Assembly (NCBI RefSeq): GCF_004827385.1
Contig: NZ_SRXN01000001.1
Coordinates: forward strand, 124,001-188,000
Direction of reading: 5' to 3'
Origin: Ensifer sp. MPMI2T
GTDB lineage: Bacteria; Pseudomonadota; Alphaproteobacteria; Rhizobiales; Rhizobiaceae
DNA: 64,000 nt
Part shown: piece by piece, positions 42,397-51,295 of the stretch
How positions within the stretch are numbered: position 1 is the first letter of the stretch
Layout of the letters: each line of letters starts with the position of its first letter
The notes under the pieces: generated by a model
Databases searched by the model: none
The model's input: the letters and a program-made list of their open reading frames with translations, nothing else
Told to the model about the DNA's origin: nothing
Position numbers and translations under genes: made by a program

Positions 42397-43635
42397 ATGT
42401 CCGCTGTTTCTGCCACCGCAAACCATCTCTCCGAGCGCAGCAGCCTGCCGTGGCTGATCATCGCGGCCGGCTCCGTGATCGCAATGCTCACCTTCGGTCC
42501 GCGCTCCGCCATGGGCTTCTTCCAGTTGCCGATGCTTGCCGACACGGGGTGGGATCGAACGACGTTCGGCCTCGCGATGGCGCTCCAGAATCTCTGCTGG
42601 GGACTTGGCCAGCCATTCTTCGGGGCAATAGCCGATAAGTTCGGCACTTGGCGCGTGCTGGCGCTGTCCGGTGTTATCTATGCGGCGGGTCTCGTCATTA
42701 TGGCCTTTGCCAATGCTCCGATCTGGTTGCATGTGGGCGGCGGCGTGCTCGTCGGTCTCGGGGTTGCGTCCGGTTCCTTCGGCATCGTGCTTTCCGCATT
42801 TGCCCGCAACGTCGCGCCGGAACAGCGTTCGCTCGCCTTCGGCATCGGCACGGCTGCCGGCTCGGCGGGCATGTTCCTGTTTGCCCCCCTGAGCCAGAGC
42901 CTGATTTCCGCCTTTGGCTGGTCCGACAGCCTGGTCTATCTCGGCGTGCTGATGCTGCTCGTCCCTCTTGTCGCAATTCCCTTGCGCGGCAACGCGTCTT
43001 CCGGCCGCCAGTCGGAAACTCACTACAAGCAGACAGTCGGCGAGGCCCTGAGGGAAGCGCTCGGGCATAGAAGCTATCTGCTGCTGGTTTCGGGCTTCTT
43101 CGTTTGTGGCTATCAGGTCGCCTTCATCACCGCCCATTTCCCCGCCTATATCGGTGACATCGGGATCGATGCCCGTTATGCGGTGATTGCGCTTGCGCTG
43201 ATCGGTTTCTTCAACATCATCGGGTCGTTCTCGGCCGGCATCATCGGTCAGCGCTATTCGAAGCCCTATTTCTTGGCGCTGATCTATCTTGCCCGCTCCG
43301 TCGCCGTCGCAGCCTTCCTGCTGCTGCCGCAGTCGCCGACCTCGGTCATCATCTTTGCCATTGTCATGGGCTTGCTGTGGTTGTCGACCGTGCCGCCGAC
43401 CAATGGCCTGGTAGCGATCATGTTCGGAACGAGACATCTCGGTTTGCTTGGCGGCATCGTCTTCCTTTCCCACCAGATCGGTTCCTTCCTCGGCGTCTGG
43501 ATGGGCGGGTACCTCTACGACCGCTTCGGCTCCTATGACCCGGTCTGGTGGCTGGGTGTCGCGCTCGGCGTATTTGCGGCCATCGTCCATTGGCCGATCG
43601 AGGAGCGTGGCGTCGCAAGACCGGCAATGGCCTGA
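42397..43635 (+). CDS. MFS transporter (monocarboxylate-type), possibly NAD-precursor uptake
   Basis: A 412-residue, 12-helix major-facilitator protein. Conserved parts: SSLPWLIIAAGSVIAMLTFG (helix 1), GPRSAMGFFQLPMLAD, the motif-A-like GAIADKFGTWRVL between helices 2 and 3, FARNVAPEQRSLAFGIGTAA, and the second-half SAGIIGQRYSKPYFLALIY. It resembles oxalate/formate- and monocarboxylate-type MFS. It precedes nadABC and carries an 11-bp operator core upstream; nicotinate, quinolinate or aspartate-type substrates are conjecture. 42397 preferred as start over 42370. Confidence 0.85.
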   Translation: MSAVSATANHLSERSSLPWLIIAAGSVIAMLTFGPRSAMGFFQLPMLADTGWDRTTFGLAMALQNLCWGLGQPFFGAIADKFGTWRVLALSGVIYAAGLVIMAFANAPIWLHVGGGVLVGLGVASGSFGIVLSAFARNVAPEQRSLAFGIGTAAGSAGMFLFAPLSQSLISAFGWSDSLVYLGVLMLLVPLVAIPLRGNASSGRQSETHYKQTVGEALREALGHRSYLLLVSGFFVCGYQVAFITAHFPAYIGDIGIDARYAVIALALIGFFNIIGSFSAGIIGQRYSKPYFLALIYLARSVAVAAFLLLPQSPTSVIIFAIVMGLLWLSTVPPTNGLVAIMFGTRHLGLLGGIVFLSHQIGSFLGVWMGGYLYDRFGSYDPVWWLGVALGVFAAIVHWPIEERGVARPAMA

Positions 43636-43650
43636 CCGACGACAGTTCCG

Positions 43651-43671
43651 ATGCGCCCGAAACGGGCGCAT
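43651..43671 (+). terminator. Hairpin after the MFS gene
   Basis: ATGCGCCCG-AAA-CGGGCGCAT, a perfect 9-bp stem with a 3-nt loop, 16 nt after the stop; no U-run follows. A shorter GCGGC-TTC-GCCGC stem with TTTTGTTTT after it (43713-43734) is a second candidate and sits right before the nad operator. Confidence 0.55.
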
Positions 43672-43740
43672 CCTCCTTGAAATCTGTCACAAAACTTTCT
43701 AAATCAGTCGCCGCGGCTTCGCCGCTTTTGTTTTGACCCG

Positions 43741-43763
43741 ATTATGCTCAATATGAGCATAAT
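43741..43763. promoter_or_regulatory. Operator palindrome of nadABC (probable NadQ site)
   Basis: ATTATGCTC-AATAT-GAGCATAAT, perfect 9-bp arms with a 5-bp spacer, 37 bp before the nadA ATG. It overlaps the presumed promoter: a -35-like TTTGAC is at 43732-43737 and CATAAT in its right arm may be the -10. The position and the nadQ gene 4.5 kb downstream make it the likely NadQ target; the published NadQ consensus I recall only in outline. Confidence 0.7.
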
Positions 43764-43799
43764 TGGTAACTGCCGGAAACGGCGGGAGAGGAGAACTCG

Positions 43800-44879
43800 A
43801 TGACCAATCTTGATTTTCGCGCGGACGCAGCGCCAGCTCCGGCATTCGTCAGTGCCGCTGCGCGCTTCGGTGTCATCGAAAAACCGGACCTCGCCTATAC
43901 ACCGGCGATGGCCCGCGAGACCGCGCATCTCTACGAGAAGGTCAAGGATTTCATCCCGGCCATCGAGTGGCCCGCCTACGCGCCCTATGTTCACGCGATC
44001 AATCGGCTGAAGAAGGAACGCAACGCCGTCATTTTGGCGCACAATTACCAGACGCCCGATATTTTCCATTGCGTCGCCGACATTGTCGGGGATTCGCTGC
44101 AGCTCGCGCGCGACGCCACCAAGGTCGACGCCGAAATCATCGTCCAGTGTGGCGTCCATTTCATGGCCGAGACCTCGAAGTTGCTCAATCCGGAAAAGAC
44201 CGTGTTGATCCCGGATGCCAAGGCGGGATGCTCGCTGTCCGAATCGATCACCGGCGCAGATGTACGCTTGCTCAAGGAGCGTTACCCCGGCGTGCCGGTC
44301 GTCACCTACGTCAACACCTCGGCCGAAGTGAAGGCGGAGACCGACATCTGCTGCACGTCGTCCAACGTGCTGGCGGTCGTCGAGAGCCTGGAATCCGACA
44401 CCGTCCTCTGCATTCCGGATGAATATCTCGCGATGAATGTCGCGCGCCAGACCAACAAGAAGATCCTCACCTGGAAAGGCCATTGCGAGGTCCATGAACG
44501 CTTCACCGCGGCGGAACTCCTCGCTTATAAGGAGGCCAATCCGGGCATCGAGATCATCGGCCATCCGGAATGCCACCCCGATGTCATCGCCGTCTGCGAT
44601 TTCGCCGGCTCCACCTCGGGCATGATCAACTACGTCAAGGATAAGCAGCCGCAAAAGGTACTTCTCGTCACCGAATGCTCCATGGCTTCCAATATCCAGG
44701 CGGAAGTCGAGGGCGTCGATTTCGTCAAGCCCTGCAATCTCTGTCCGCACATGAAGCGCATCACGCTGCCGAAGATCCTCGACAGCCTGCTCACCATGAC
44801 GGAAGAGGTTCTGGTCGACCCGGCGATCGCCGGTCGCGCACGCCTTGCGGTCGAGCGCATGGTGAACCTCAAGCAGTAA
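43800..44879 (+). CDS. nadA: Quinolinate synthase
   Basis: A 359-residue [4Fe-4S] enzyme that condenses iminoaspartate with DHAP to quinolinate. [16 protein letters not shown] opens the first repeat, and the three cluster Cys are in [19 protein letters not shown] and [24 protein letters not shown] is the substrate His/Glu region. N-terminal extension of ~60 residues as in alphaproteobacteria. First gene of nadABC, 58 bp ahead of nadB; preceded by a strong palindrome. Confidence 0.97.
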   Translation: MTNLDFRADAAPAPAFVSAAARFGVIEKPDLAYTPAMARETAHLYEKVKDFIPAIEWPAYAPYVHAINRLKKERNAVILAHNYQTPDIFHCVADIVGDSLQLARDATKVDAEIIVQCGVHFMAETSKLLNPEKTVLIPDAKAGCSLSESITGADVRLLKERYPGVPVVTYVNTSAEVKAETDICCTSSNVLAVVESLESDTVLCIPDEYLAMNVARQTNKKILTWKGHCEVHERFTAAELLAYKEANPGIEIIGHPECHPDVIAVCDFAGSTSGMINYVKDKQPQKVLLVTECSMASNIQAEVEGVDFVKPCNLCPHMKRITLPKILDSLLTMTEEVLVDPAIAGRARLAVERMVNLKQ

Positions 44880-44937
44880 TCGATTTCCGGGTCTGTGGCC
44901 CGGCGCCCATGCATGCGGCTGGAGGAGTTACCGAGCC

Positions 44938-46536
44938 ATGCTGAAAGACCATTTTCGTCCGCAATCTTTCAACGGCATCGATGACATCGTCATCGTCGGC
45001 GGCGGGCTTGCCGGGCTCTTCTGCGCGCTGAAGCTGGCGCCGCGTCCCGTGACCATCCTTGCCGCCGCCCCAATCGGGCACGGCGCCTCCTCGGCCTGGG
45101 CGCAAGGCGGAATCGCTGCCGCGATGAGCTCGGGTGACACGTTCGAAAAGCACGTCGCCGATACGGTCACTGCCGGTGCCGGTATCGTAGACGAGAAAAT
45201 GACCCGGATGATGGTCGCCGAAGGACCGGCGCGCATTCACGACCTGCTCGAATACGGCGTGCCCTTCGACCGGGATCTTGAAGGCAAGCTTCTGCTTTCG
45301 CGCGAGGCGGCGCATTCCGAGCGGCGCATCGTTCGCGTCAGGGGCGACATGGCCGGCAAGGCGATCATGGAAGCGCTGATCGCCGCTGTCCGCAGGACTC
45401 CATCTATTCGCATCATCGAAGGTTATGTGGTCGAGGAACTGGTGCGGGAGGGGCGCTTCATCTCTGGCGTCGTCGCAAGGCCGGATGCCGGCCAATCTAA
45501 GACCCGCGTTTCCTTCCCGGCGCGCGCCGTCGTGCTCTGCTCAGGCGGCATCGGGCATCTCTACGCCGTCACCACGAATCCATGGGAGGCCTGCGGCCAG
45601 GGTGTCGGCATGGCCGCGCGGGCCGGCGCCATCATCGCTGATCCGGAGTTCGTCCAGTTCCATCCGACCGCGATCAATATCGGCAAGGACCCGGCGCCGT
45701 TGGCTACGGAGGCGCTGCGCGGTGACGGCGCCGTGCTTGTCAATTCCGCAGGTCACCGTTTCATGCTCGACATTCATCCCGATGGCGAACTCGCGCCGCG
45801 GGATATCGTCTCGCGTGGCGTTTTTGCCGAGGTGCAGTCCGGACGTGGCGCTTTCCTCGATTGCACCAAGGCGGTCGGCAAACATTTCCCGGAGATGTTC
45901 CCGACCGTTTACGCCTCCTGCCTTGCGGCGGGCATCGATCCAGTGACGCAACCGATCCCAGTTGTTCCTGCGGTTCACTATCACATGGGCGGCGTGTTGA
46001 CCGACGGGCAGGGGCGCACCTCTATCGATGGCCTCTGGGCAGCGGGCGAGGTGACCTCGACCGGCGTTCACGGCGCCAACCGTCTGGCTTCCAACTCGTT
46101 GCTCGAGGCCGTGGTCTTCGCCGCGCGCATTGCGGAAAACATCAAGGGCACCTTGCCAGCGCCGAAGCTCACCGAATGGGGTGACGACGCTGGAGAGAAT
46201 GACGATCCAGTAACGGTCGAGGATAGCCCGCCGTTCAAGATCCTGCGCAGCCTGATGAGCGAGTGCGTCGGCGTTATCCGCACGCGCGAGAGCCTGACGC
46301 GGGCGATCCGCGAGATTGCGGCGCTGGAGCGAGCGAATAGCCGCCTGCGCTTCGCCAACATCATCACCACGGCTAAGCTCATCGCCGTCGCGGCGCTTCA
46401 GCGCACCGAGAGCCGCGGTGGGCATTTCCGCGCCGACTGCCCGTTCGAGCGCCCCCAGTGGCAGCGGCGCACGTACCTGACGCTGGCGCAGGCCGAACGC
46501 CTTGCGGCCGAAGTAGCCGAAACCGAGCCGGCGTGA
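44938..46536 (+). CDS. nadB: L-aspartate oxidase
   Basis: A 532-residue FAD enzyme that oxidises aspartate to iminoaspartate. FAD site [31 protein letters not shown], the active-site region [18 protein letters not shown] and the Arg of [15 protein letters not shown], then [27 protein letters not shown] precedes the ATG. Product is used directly by NadA. Confidence 0.97.
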   Translation: MLKDHFRPQSFNGIDDIVIVGGGLAGLFCALKLAPRPVTILAAAPIGHGASSAWAQGGIAAAMSSGDTFEKHVADTVTAGAGIVDEKMTRMMVAEGPARIHDLLEYGVPFDRDLEGKLLLSREAAHSERRIVRVRGDMAGKAIMEALIAAVRRTPSIRIIEGYVVEELVREGRFISGVVARPDAGQSKTRVSFPARAVVLCSGGIGHLYAVTTNPWEACGQGVGMAARAGAIIADPEFVQFHPTAINIGKDPAPLATEALRGDGAVLVNSAGHRFMLDIHPDGELAPRDIVSRGVFAEVQSGRGAFLDCTKAVGKHFPEMFPTVYASCLAAGIDPVTQPIPVVPAVHYHMGGVLTDGQGRTSIDGLWAAGEVTSTGVHGANRLASNSLLEAVVFAARIAENIKGTLPAPKLTEWGDDAGENDDPVTVEDSPPFKILRSLMSECVGVIRTRESLTRAIREIAALERANSRLRFANIITTAKLIAVAALQRTESRGGHFRADCPFERPQWQRRTYLTLAQAERLAAEVAETEPA

Positions 46537-46590
46537 CGCCGGCCCGGTATCTGCACGCGTTAAGATGAAATCCCGACAGGAGCCAAGCCC

Positions 46591-47493
46591 ATGACTGCCG
46601 CGCTACGCCCGGAACTGCCCGTCCTCATGGTCGAAGACCAGGTGAGGGCCGCCCTCCTGGAGGATCTCGGCCGCGCTGGCGATGTCACGACGCTATCGAC
46701 GATCGGCCCGGATATGACGGCATCGGCGGATATGCGTGTCCGCGATGCGGGCGTTATCGCGGGACTGGAGCTGGCAAGAACGGCATTTCGGTTGATCGAT
46801 CCGTCGATCCGCTTCGACGCGTTGGCTGCAGATGGCGATCGTGTCGCGCCCGGTACCACCATTGCGCGGATCTCCGGCCGTGCAAGGGGTCTGCTGTCCG
46901 CCGAGCGCGTCGCTCTCAATTTCCTCATGCATCTCTCCGGGATCGCCAGCTACACGGCGAAATTCGCCGATGAGATCGCTCATACCGCCGCCAAGGTCTG
47001 CTGCACGCGCAAGACCATTCCCGGCCTGCGTGCCTTGGAGAAATACGCGGTTCGTCTCGGCGGGGGCTCCAACCATCGCTATGGCCTCGACGACGCGGTG
47101 CTGATCAAGGACAATCACATCGCCGTATCCGGTGGTGTTGCCGACGCCATTCGTGCCGCACGCGCCTATTGCGGCCATCTCGTCAAGGTGGAGGTCGAGG
47201 TCGACGGGCTTGCTCAGATGCGCGAGGCGCTGACTGCTGCACCCGACGTGATCCTGCTCGACAATATGGGACCGGAGTTGCTGCGCGAGGCAGTTACCGT
47301 TAATGCCGAACATTGGCGTCTTAGCCTGGCCGACTATGCCGCCGAACCGCGCCGCACGCGGCTCGAAGCGTCGGGCAACGTCAAGATCGACACGATCCGG
47401 GCAATCGCCGAGACGGGCGTCGATTACGTCTCGACTTCGAAGATCACCATGGCGGCGCCGACCCTCGATATAGGGCTCGACGTTACAATCTGA
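46591..47493 (+). CDS. nadC: Nicotinate-nucleotide pyrophosphorylase (QPRTase)
   Basis: A 300-residue quinolinate phosphoribosyltransferase. N-terminal sandwich, then ALNFLMHLSGIASYT, KVCCTRKTIPGLRALEKYAV (substrate-binding RKT...K) and LGGGSNHRYGLDDAVLIKDNH, KVEVEVD, ILLDNMG, and EASGNVKIDTI. Completes de novo nicotinate mononucleotide synthesis. Directly followed by a palindromic repeat that may terminate the operon. Confidence 0.97.
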   Translation: MTAALRPELPVLMVEDQVRAALLEDLGRAGDVTTLSTIGPDMTASADMRVRDAGVIAGLELARTAFRLIDPSIRFDALAADGDRVAPGTTIARISGRARGLLSAERVALNFLMHLSGIASYTAKFADEIAHTAAKVCCTRKTIPGLRALEKYAVRLGGGSNHRYGLDDAVLIKDNHIAVSGGVADAIRAARAYCGHLVKVEVEVDGLAQMREALTAAPDVILLDNMGPELLREAVTVNAEHWRLSLADYAAEPRRTRLEASGNVKIDTIRAIAETGVDYVSTSKITMAAPTLDIGLDVTI

Positions 47494-47537
47494 GCAATTC
47501 CAGGAAAAGTGTGTAACGGTTTTCCGTCCGGAATTGC
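47494..47537. repeat. Palindromic intergenic repeat (type B) after nadC
   Basis: GCAATTCC...GGAATTGC outer arms with GGAAAA/TTTTCC inner arms, immediately after the nadC stop. Same core as 1031-1077. Could end nadABC transcription. Confidence 0.6.
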
Positions 47538-47683
47538 GTAGTTCAAAAAGTTAGCGCGCAGTTCGCCGCCAGGCGCGCGCATGCGCCGAAATCACCGATC
47601 ACAACTTTTCCGCGCTCGCGGGGAACGACATCACCGTCCACGCGTTGCTCTCTCTGTCCCGCGAGCGAGGAAGGATTTTGGTG

Positions 47684-48214
47684 ATGATCAGAAGATTAGC
47701 TGTAGTTGCGCTGGCTATCGGCGCGGCAGCCGCTGCACCTGCGATCGCGTCTGCGCAAGAGTCATCGCAGACCGCTGTCGCGAATTTCATCGGCAAGGAT
47801 GGCAAGGAGACGGGCCGGGCCGCGCTGACCGCAGCCGGAAAAGGGGTGCTGATCGAAATGGAGGTCACCGGCTTGCCCAAGGACACCTGGGTTGCCTTCC
47901 ATGTTCACGAAGTCGGAAGCTGCGACCCGGCGGGCGGCTACGAGTCGGCGGGCAAGCATTTTGCGGGCGAGGATGCGAACGCCGAACACGGGTTTCTCGC
48001 GACAAAGGGTCCGCATGCAGGCGACATGCCGAACCAATATGTCGGCGCCGACGGGACCCTGCGCGCGCAGGTGTTCAACAGCTTTGTCTCTCTCGACGAC
48101 AAGGGCACCGCGATTCGTGGCCGCGCCTTGATGATCCACGCGCGCTCCGATGACAATCGCAGCCAACCGGCGGGTGACGCGGGTGACCGGCTGGCTTGTG
48201 CCGTCATCCAGTAG
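47684..48214 (+). CDS. sodC: Periplasmic Cu/Zn superoxide dismutase
   Basis: A 176-residue SodC. Signal peptide MIRRLAVVALAIGAAAAAPAIASA. Copper ligands in VAFHVHEVGSC (two His), zinc/copper His in GKHFAGED and AEHGFLATKGPHAGDMPNQ, and the last copper His in ALMIHARSDD; the Cys pair SCD / LACAVI forms the disulfide. It removes periplasmic superoxide. The start at 47684 avoids an unsupported 13-residue extension. Convergent with nadQ, only 9 nt between stops. Confidence 0.95.
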   Translation: MIRRLAVVALAIGAAAAAPAIASAQESSQTAVANFIGKDGKETGRAALTAAGKGVLIEMEVTGLPKDTWVAFHVHEVGSCDPAGGYESAGKHFAGEDANAEHGFLATKGPHAGDMPNQYVGADGTLRAQVFNSFVSLDDKGTAIRGRALMIHARSDDNRSQPAGDAGDRLACAVIQ

Positions 48215-48223
48215 GTCTGTTGT

Positions 48224-49204
48224 TTATCGCCCGCCGACTTTCAGGCCGGGCGCAGGCCGCTCGTCGAGAATCTGGCGGCGGAAGCGGAAAAGCGCGGCCG
48301 GCCGCCCGCCGGTCGAGGCAAGCGTTCCGCCGGTCGGCTCGACGAGTTCCGCCCCCTCGACCAAACGTCGGAAGTTCTGCTTGTGCAGGTGGCGGCCGGA
48401 AATCGCTTCGACGGTTGCCTGCAGATCGGTTAGCGTGAATTCCGGCGGCATTAGTTCGAACACCACGGGCCGGTATTTGATCTTGCCGCGTAATCTGGCC
48501 ACCGCCGTCGCGACGATGCGACGGTGGTCGTGGCGCATCGCCAAGCCGATGGCCGGATTGTCGAGGTTGTGGCAATGCCCGTCGATCACCGCCTCGCGCA
48601 CAAGGCCGGCCTCGTAAAGCAACTCGTAGCGTTCGAGCACGCGCTCCTCGTCCCAGGGGAAATCGTCAAGGCCGAAGGCGAGCCGAACGCGGGAGCGACG
48701 TTGTGCGGCCGATGCCGATCGTTCATCATATGGTGGACTGTTTTCCCAGCGGGCGAGCGCCGGCAGGATGACCTGATCGAGGAGGGCGGGGCGTCCGCGC
48801 CGCCAGTCCTCCCACGGCAGATAACCGTACCAGTCGCGCCAGTGAGCGCCGGCCTCGGCCAATCGCTCGTTGTTCTCGGCGTCCGTGCGCGTCAGCGCCA
48901 GGTAACCGACGGAGACCATGTGTTTGCCTTCCTCGCCGGGCAGCCGCTGGCGGCCACGGTCGCCGAAGGTGTAGAGCTGTTCGATATATCCGAGCCTGAG
49001 AGCGATGCGTTTTTCGACGCGGTCGCGCAGGCCTGTCTCGAAGGTGCGGTGACGCGCTGGATCGAACGGGCCGAAGGGCAGGCTGTCGCGCGCGTCGCCA
49101 TCCGCCTCGCTGACAGCGAGGATATGCGGGCTGCGGTTGACGACAGCGACAATCGCCGCATTGAGGCCGATCTCGACCGTGATTGCCGGCGCGTCAGTCA
49201 GCAT
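48224..49204 (-). CDS. nadQ: NadQ-type regulator of NAD synthesis (Nudix-like + wHTH)
   Basis: A 326-residue protein of the COG4111/NadQ type. The N-terminal Nudix-fold domain (about 1-200) begins ITVEIGLNAAIVAVV, but no GX5EX7REUXEEXGU box can be found. The C-terminal winged helix (about 225-315) reads KYRPVVFELMPPEFTLTDLQ, then EAISGRHLHKQNFRRLVEG, the same arrangement as in NrtR regulators. Known NadQ proteins repress nadABC in alphaproteobacteria; nadABC is 700 bp beyond the convergent sodC. The start at 49204 overlaps the preceding phosphatase gene by 11 nt; a longer frame to 49396 is not supported. Confidence 0.85.
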   Translation of the reverse strand: MLTDAPAITVEIGLNAAIVAVVNRSPHILAVSEADGDARDSLPFGPFDPARHRTFETGLRDRVEKRIALRLGYIEQLYTFGDRGRQRLPGEEGKHMVSVGYLALTRTDAENNERLAEAGAHWRDWYGYLPWEDWRRGRPALLDQVILPALARWENSPPYDERSASAAQRRSRVRLAFGLDDFPWDEERVLERYELLYEAGLVREAVIDGHCHNLDNPAIGLAMRHDHRRIVATAVARLRGKIKYRPVVFELMPPEFTLTDLQATVEAISGRHLHKQNFRRLVEGAELVEPTGGTLASTGGRPAALFRFRRQILDERPAPGLKVGGR

Positions 49205-49733
49205 GCGGCGCGCTCTCCGCTCGAGTGGGGAGCATAAAGGGCGCATTCCCGTCGGCGTCGGCGCCGCGGCCGATGGACCGCACGGCAGCAACGAGCCTGC
49301 CCTTTCGCGACAGCGCCTCGTCGCCGATCTCCACCAGTCGTGGGTTTGGCGTAGCGTATGGCGAGGCGTGGCGCAGGCGTGCGGCAAGCGCGGCATCGTC
49401 CTGGTCAGGCTCGACTGCCAGTGCGGCGATCAACGCCGCTGCCGGCGAGCGAGAAACGCCCATCCAGCAATGGATGAGGAGCGGTCGGGTACGATCCCAG
49501 TTGTGGGCAAAATCAATAATCCGCCGGACGTGCTCCTCCTGCGGCGCAATCAGGTCGCCCGTTCCCGCGAAGCTGATGTCGTTCACTCCGATCGTCAGGT
49601 GTTTCGCCCGGTCGATGACGGCGGGGCGGTGAAAATCCTGCCCCTTGGCAAGCAGGCTCACCATCTCGCGGCAACCGTGGCGAACGGCCATTTCCGCGAT
49701 GCGCGCAAGCGGCGAGACGACGATGCCGGTCAT
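49194..49733 (-). CDS. Predicted protein-tyrosine-phosphatase-like protein (COG5350 type)
   Basis: A 179-residue phosphatase-fold protein. The P-loop C89-x5-R95 is intact (LIHCWMGVSRSPAAAL). The N-terminal part (VVSPLARIAEMAVRHG, then VNDISFAG) matches the COG5350 group of unknown substrate. Cytosolic; no signal peptide. Start at 49733 is one base from the end of the HD gene (49734); it overlaps nadQ by 11 bp at its 3' end, so all are in one operon. Confidence 0.85.
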   Translation of the reverse strand: MTGIVVSPLARIAEMAVRHGCREMVSLLAKGQDFHRPAVIDRAKHLTIGVNDISFAGTGDLIAPQEEHVRRIIDFAHNWDRTRPLLIHCWMGVSRSPAAALIAALAVEPDQDDAALAARLRHASPYATPNPRLVEIGDEALSRKGRLVAAVRSIGRGADADGNAPFMLPTRAESAPHAD

Positions 49734-50342
49734 TCAGGCTTCCGCCCTTGCCATAGCTCGCTCCTTTTCGAGCGTATTGAACCGTTCGGCGAAGAGCCGC
49801 TGCGCTTCGACCGCCGGCAGCGGATCGATCAGCAGGGTCTCCCGCGTAATGCCGCGCGGTTGGCCGAAGAACTTACGGGCCTCTTCCGCCGAGAAACCGG
49901 CAAGCTCGGTCGCCTCGAAATAGGCGGCGATGTGATCGGCCTTCTTGATCCGCTCCTTGAGTTCCTTGGGCGTATGAGGCGGCAAGCCGAAGCGCAGGTG
50001 TACGGCGTTTTCGAGCCGCTTTTCCACGGTCTTGTAACCACCGCCGACGACCGCTTTGAACGGTGAGATCATGTCGCCGATGACATATTCCGGGGCGTCG
50101 TGAAGGAGCGCCATCAGGCATTCGTCCGCATTGCAGCGATTGGTCCGACGGAAGATATCCTCGACGATCATGCTATGCTGGGCCACGGAAAAAGCGTGAT
50201 CGCCCGACGTCTGGCCGTTCCAGCGCGCCACGCGAGCAAGGCCGTGGGCGATATCGGAAAGCTCGACGTCGAGCGGCGAGGGGTCGAGCAGATCGAGCCG
50301 CCGGCCGGAAAGCATACGCTGCCAGGCTCTCGCAATCATCAC
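49734..50342 (-). CDS. HD-domain hydrolase (YfbR-like nucleotidase type)
   Basis: A 202-residue HD hydrolase. Metal residues are in GDHAFSVAQHSMIVE (H), MALLHDAPEYVIGD (HD) and KKADHIAAYFEA (D). It resembles the YfbR/COG1896 5'-deoxynucleotidases. The upstream ygfZ ends inside its first codons (ATGA-like overlap at 50339-50342), and it abuts the phosphatase gene. Its substrate is not known; a nucleotide role would fit next to nadQ. Confidence 0.88.
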   Translation of the reverse strand: MMIARAWQRMLSGRRLDLLDPSPLDVELSDIAHGLARVARWNGQTSGDHAFSVAQHSMIVEDIFRRTNRCNADECLMALLHDAPEYVIGDMISPFKAVVGGGYKTVEKRLENAVHLRFGLPPHTPKELKERIKKADHIAAYFEATELAGFSAEEARKFFGQPRGITRETLLIDPLPAVEAQRLFAERFNTLEKERAMARAEA

Positions 50343-51187
50343 GCGCTTGCCTCGTCCGCCTCGGTCGGGAACGAAAGACCGGTCCAGCCGGGCAGGGTCA
50401 ATGTTACAGGTACGTCACCAGCGAGAATAGTGTCCCCATTGGCGATCGCCTCGCCGGCCTTGTCGATACGGACGATGGCGAGAGCCGCCTTATTCCGGAC
50501 GGTGCCGAGAGCGCCAATCGATCGGCCGTTGACGGAGATGCTCGCACCCGTCGGCGGGAGCGGCGCTTCGCCGGTAACGATCACGACGCGACGTCGTGCC
50601 GTGGCGCGGTGCTGCATGCGGGAAACGACCTCCTGGCCGACATAGCAGCCCTTCCGGAACGAGAGCCCGCCATTGAGGTCCATCAGCACATCGTGCGGAA
50701 AGGCATCCTGCAAGGCGAAATCGGCGCCCGAAACGGCAACACCACTCGCGATTCTCAGCTGCTCGAGCTCGACGACGGTCGCGTCCGCACCCTCGATTTC
50801 GCGATAAAGACGGAAAACGGTAAGCCCGGCCTTCTCAAATCGCTGGTCGCGATAACTCCCCGCCGGCCGCTCTTCGCCGAATACGACCGTGACCGGCGCC
50901 GGCGACCGCAGGACAAGCTCGACTGCAGAGCGCAATTTATACATGGTCAGCCGCTTCATCAGCGGCTCGGCCTGATCGCTCGTCGTCTCCAGCCTGAGAG
51001 CGTCGCCATCGCGGGAAATCAGAAAGTCGAACAGGATCTTGCCCTGCGGCGTCAGCAAGGCCCCGGGACGTGCTTCATCGGCGCCGAGCCCGCCAAGGTC
51101 GGTGGTGATCAGGTTTTGCAGAAGATCTTCGGCGTCCTTGCCGGAAACGCTGACGATCGCGCGGTCATCGAGGCAAACCTTCGACAT
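50339..51187 (-). CDS. ygfZ: Folate-binding YgfZ/GcvT-like protein
   Basis: A 282-residue YgfZ (IBA57-like) protein that uses tetrahydrofolate to assist Fe-S cluster assembly or repair. The signature LSFRKGCYVGQEVVSRM contains the conserved KGCYxGQE with the active Cys. The N-terminal GcvT-like region reads SVSGKDAEDLLQNLITTD. The first gene of ygfZ-HD-phosphatase-nadQ. Start at 51187 (MSKVCL); the frame is open to 51295 but that part lacks family likeness. An Fe-S repair protein beside NadA, an Fe-S enzyme, is a suggestive link. Confidence 0.92.
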   Translation of the reverse strand: MSKVCLDDRAIVSVSGKDAEDLLQNLITTDLGGLGADEARPGALLTPQGKILFDFLISRDGDALRLETTSDQAEPLMKRLTMYKLRSAVELVLRSPAPVTVVFGEERPAGSYRDQRFEKAGLTVFRLYREIEGADATVVELEQLRIASGVAVSGADFALQDAFPHDVLMDLNGGLSFRKGCYVGQEVVSRMQHRATARRRVVIVTGEAPLPPTGASISVNGRSIGALGTVRNKAALAIVRIDKAGEAIANGDTILAGDVPVTLTLPGWTGLSFPTEADEASA

Positions 51188-51295
51188 CGTTCGAATCCTG
51201 TTCTCTTTGTCGAAGAGGTAGGATGTTCTCAGGGCATCGGCAAGCGTGCCGCCGAAACGGGGCGAGAAAAGTGCTCCCCTGGTGCGCTGGATCAC

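Noticed and set aside
42349-43671. 440-residue antisense frame over the MFS gene
   Set aside because: Very charged, low-complexity shadow of the membrane-protein frame.
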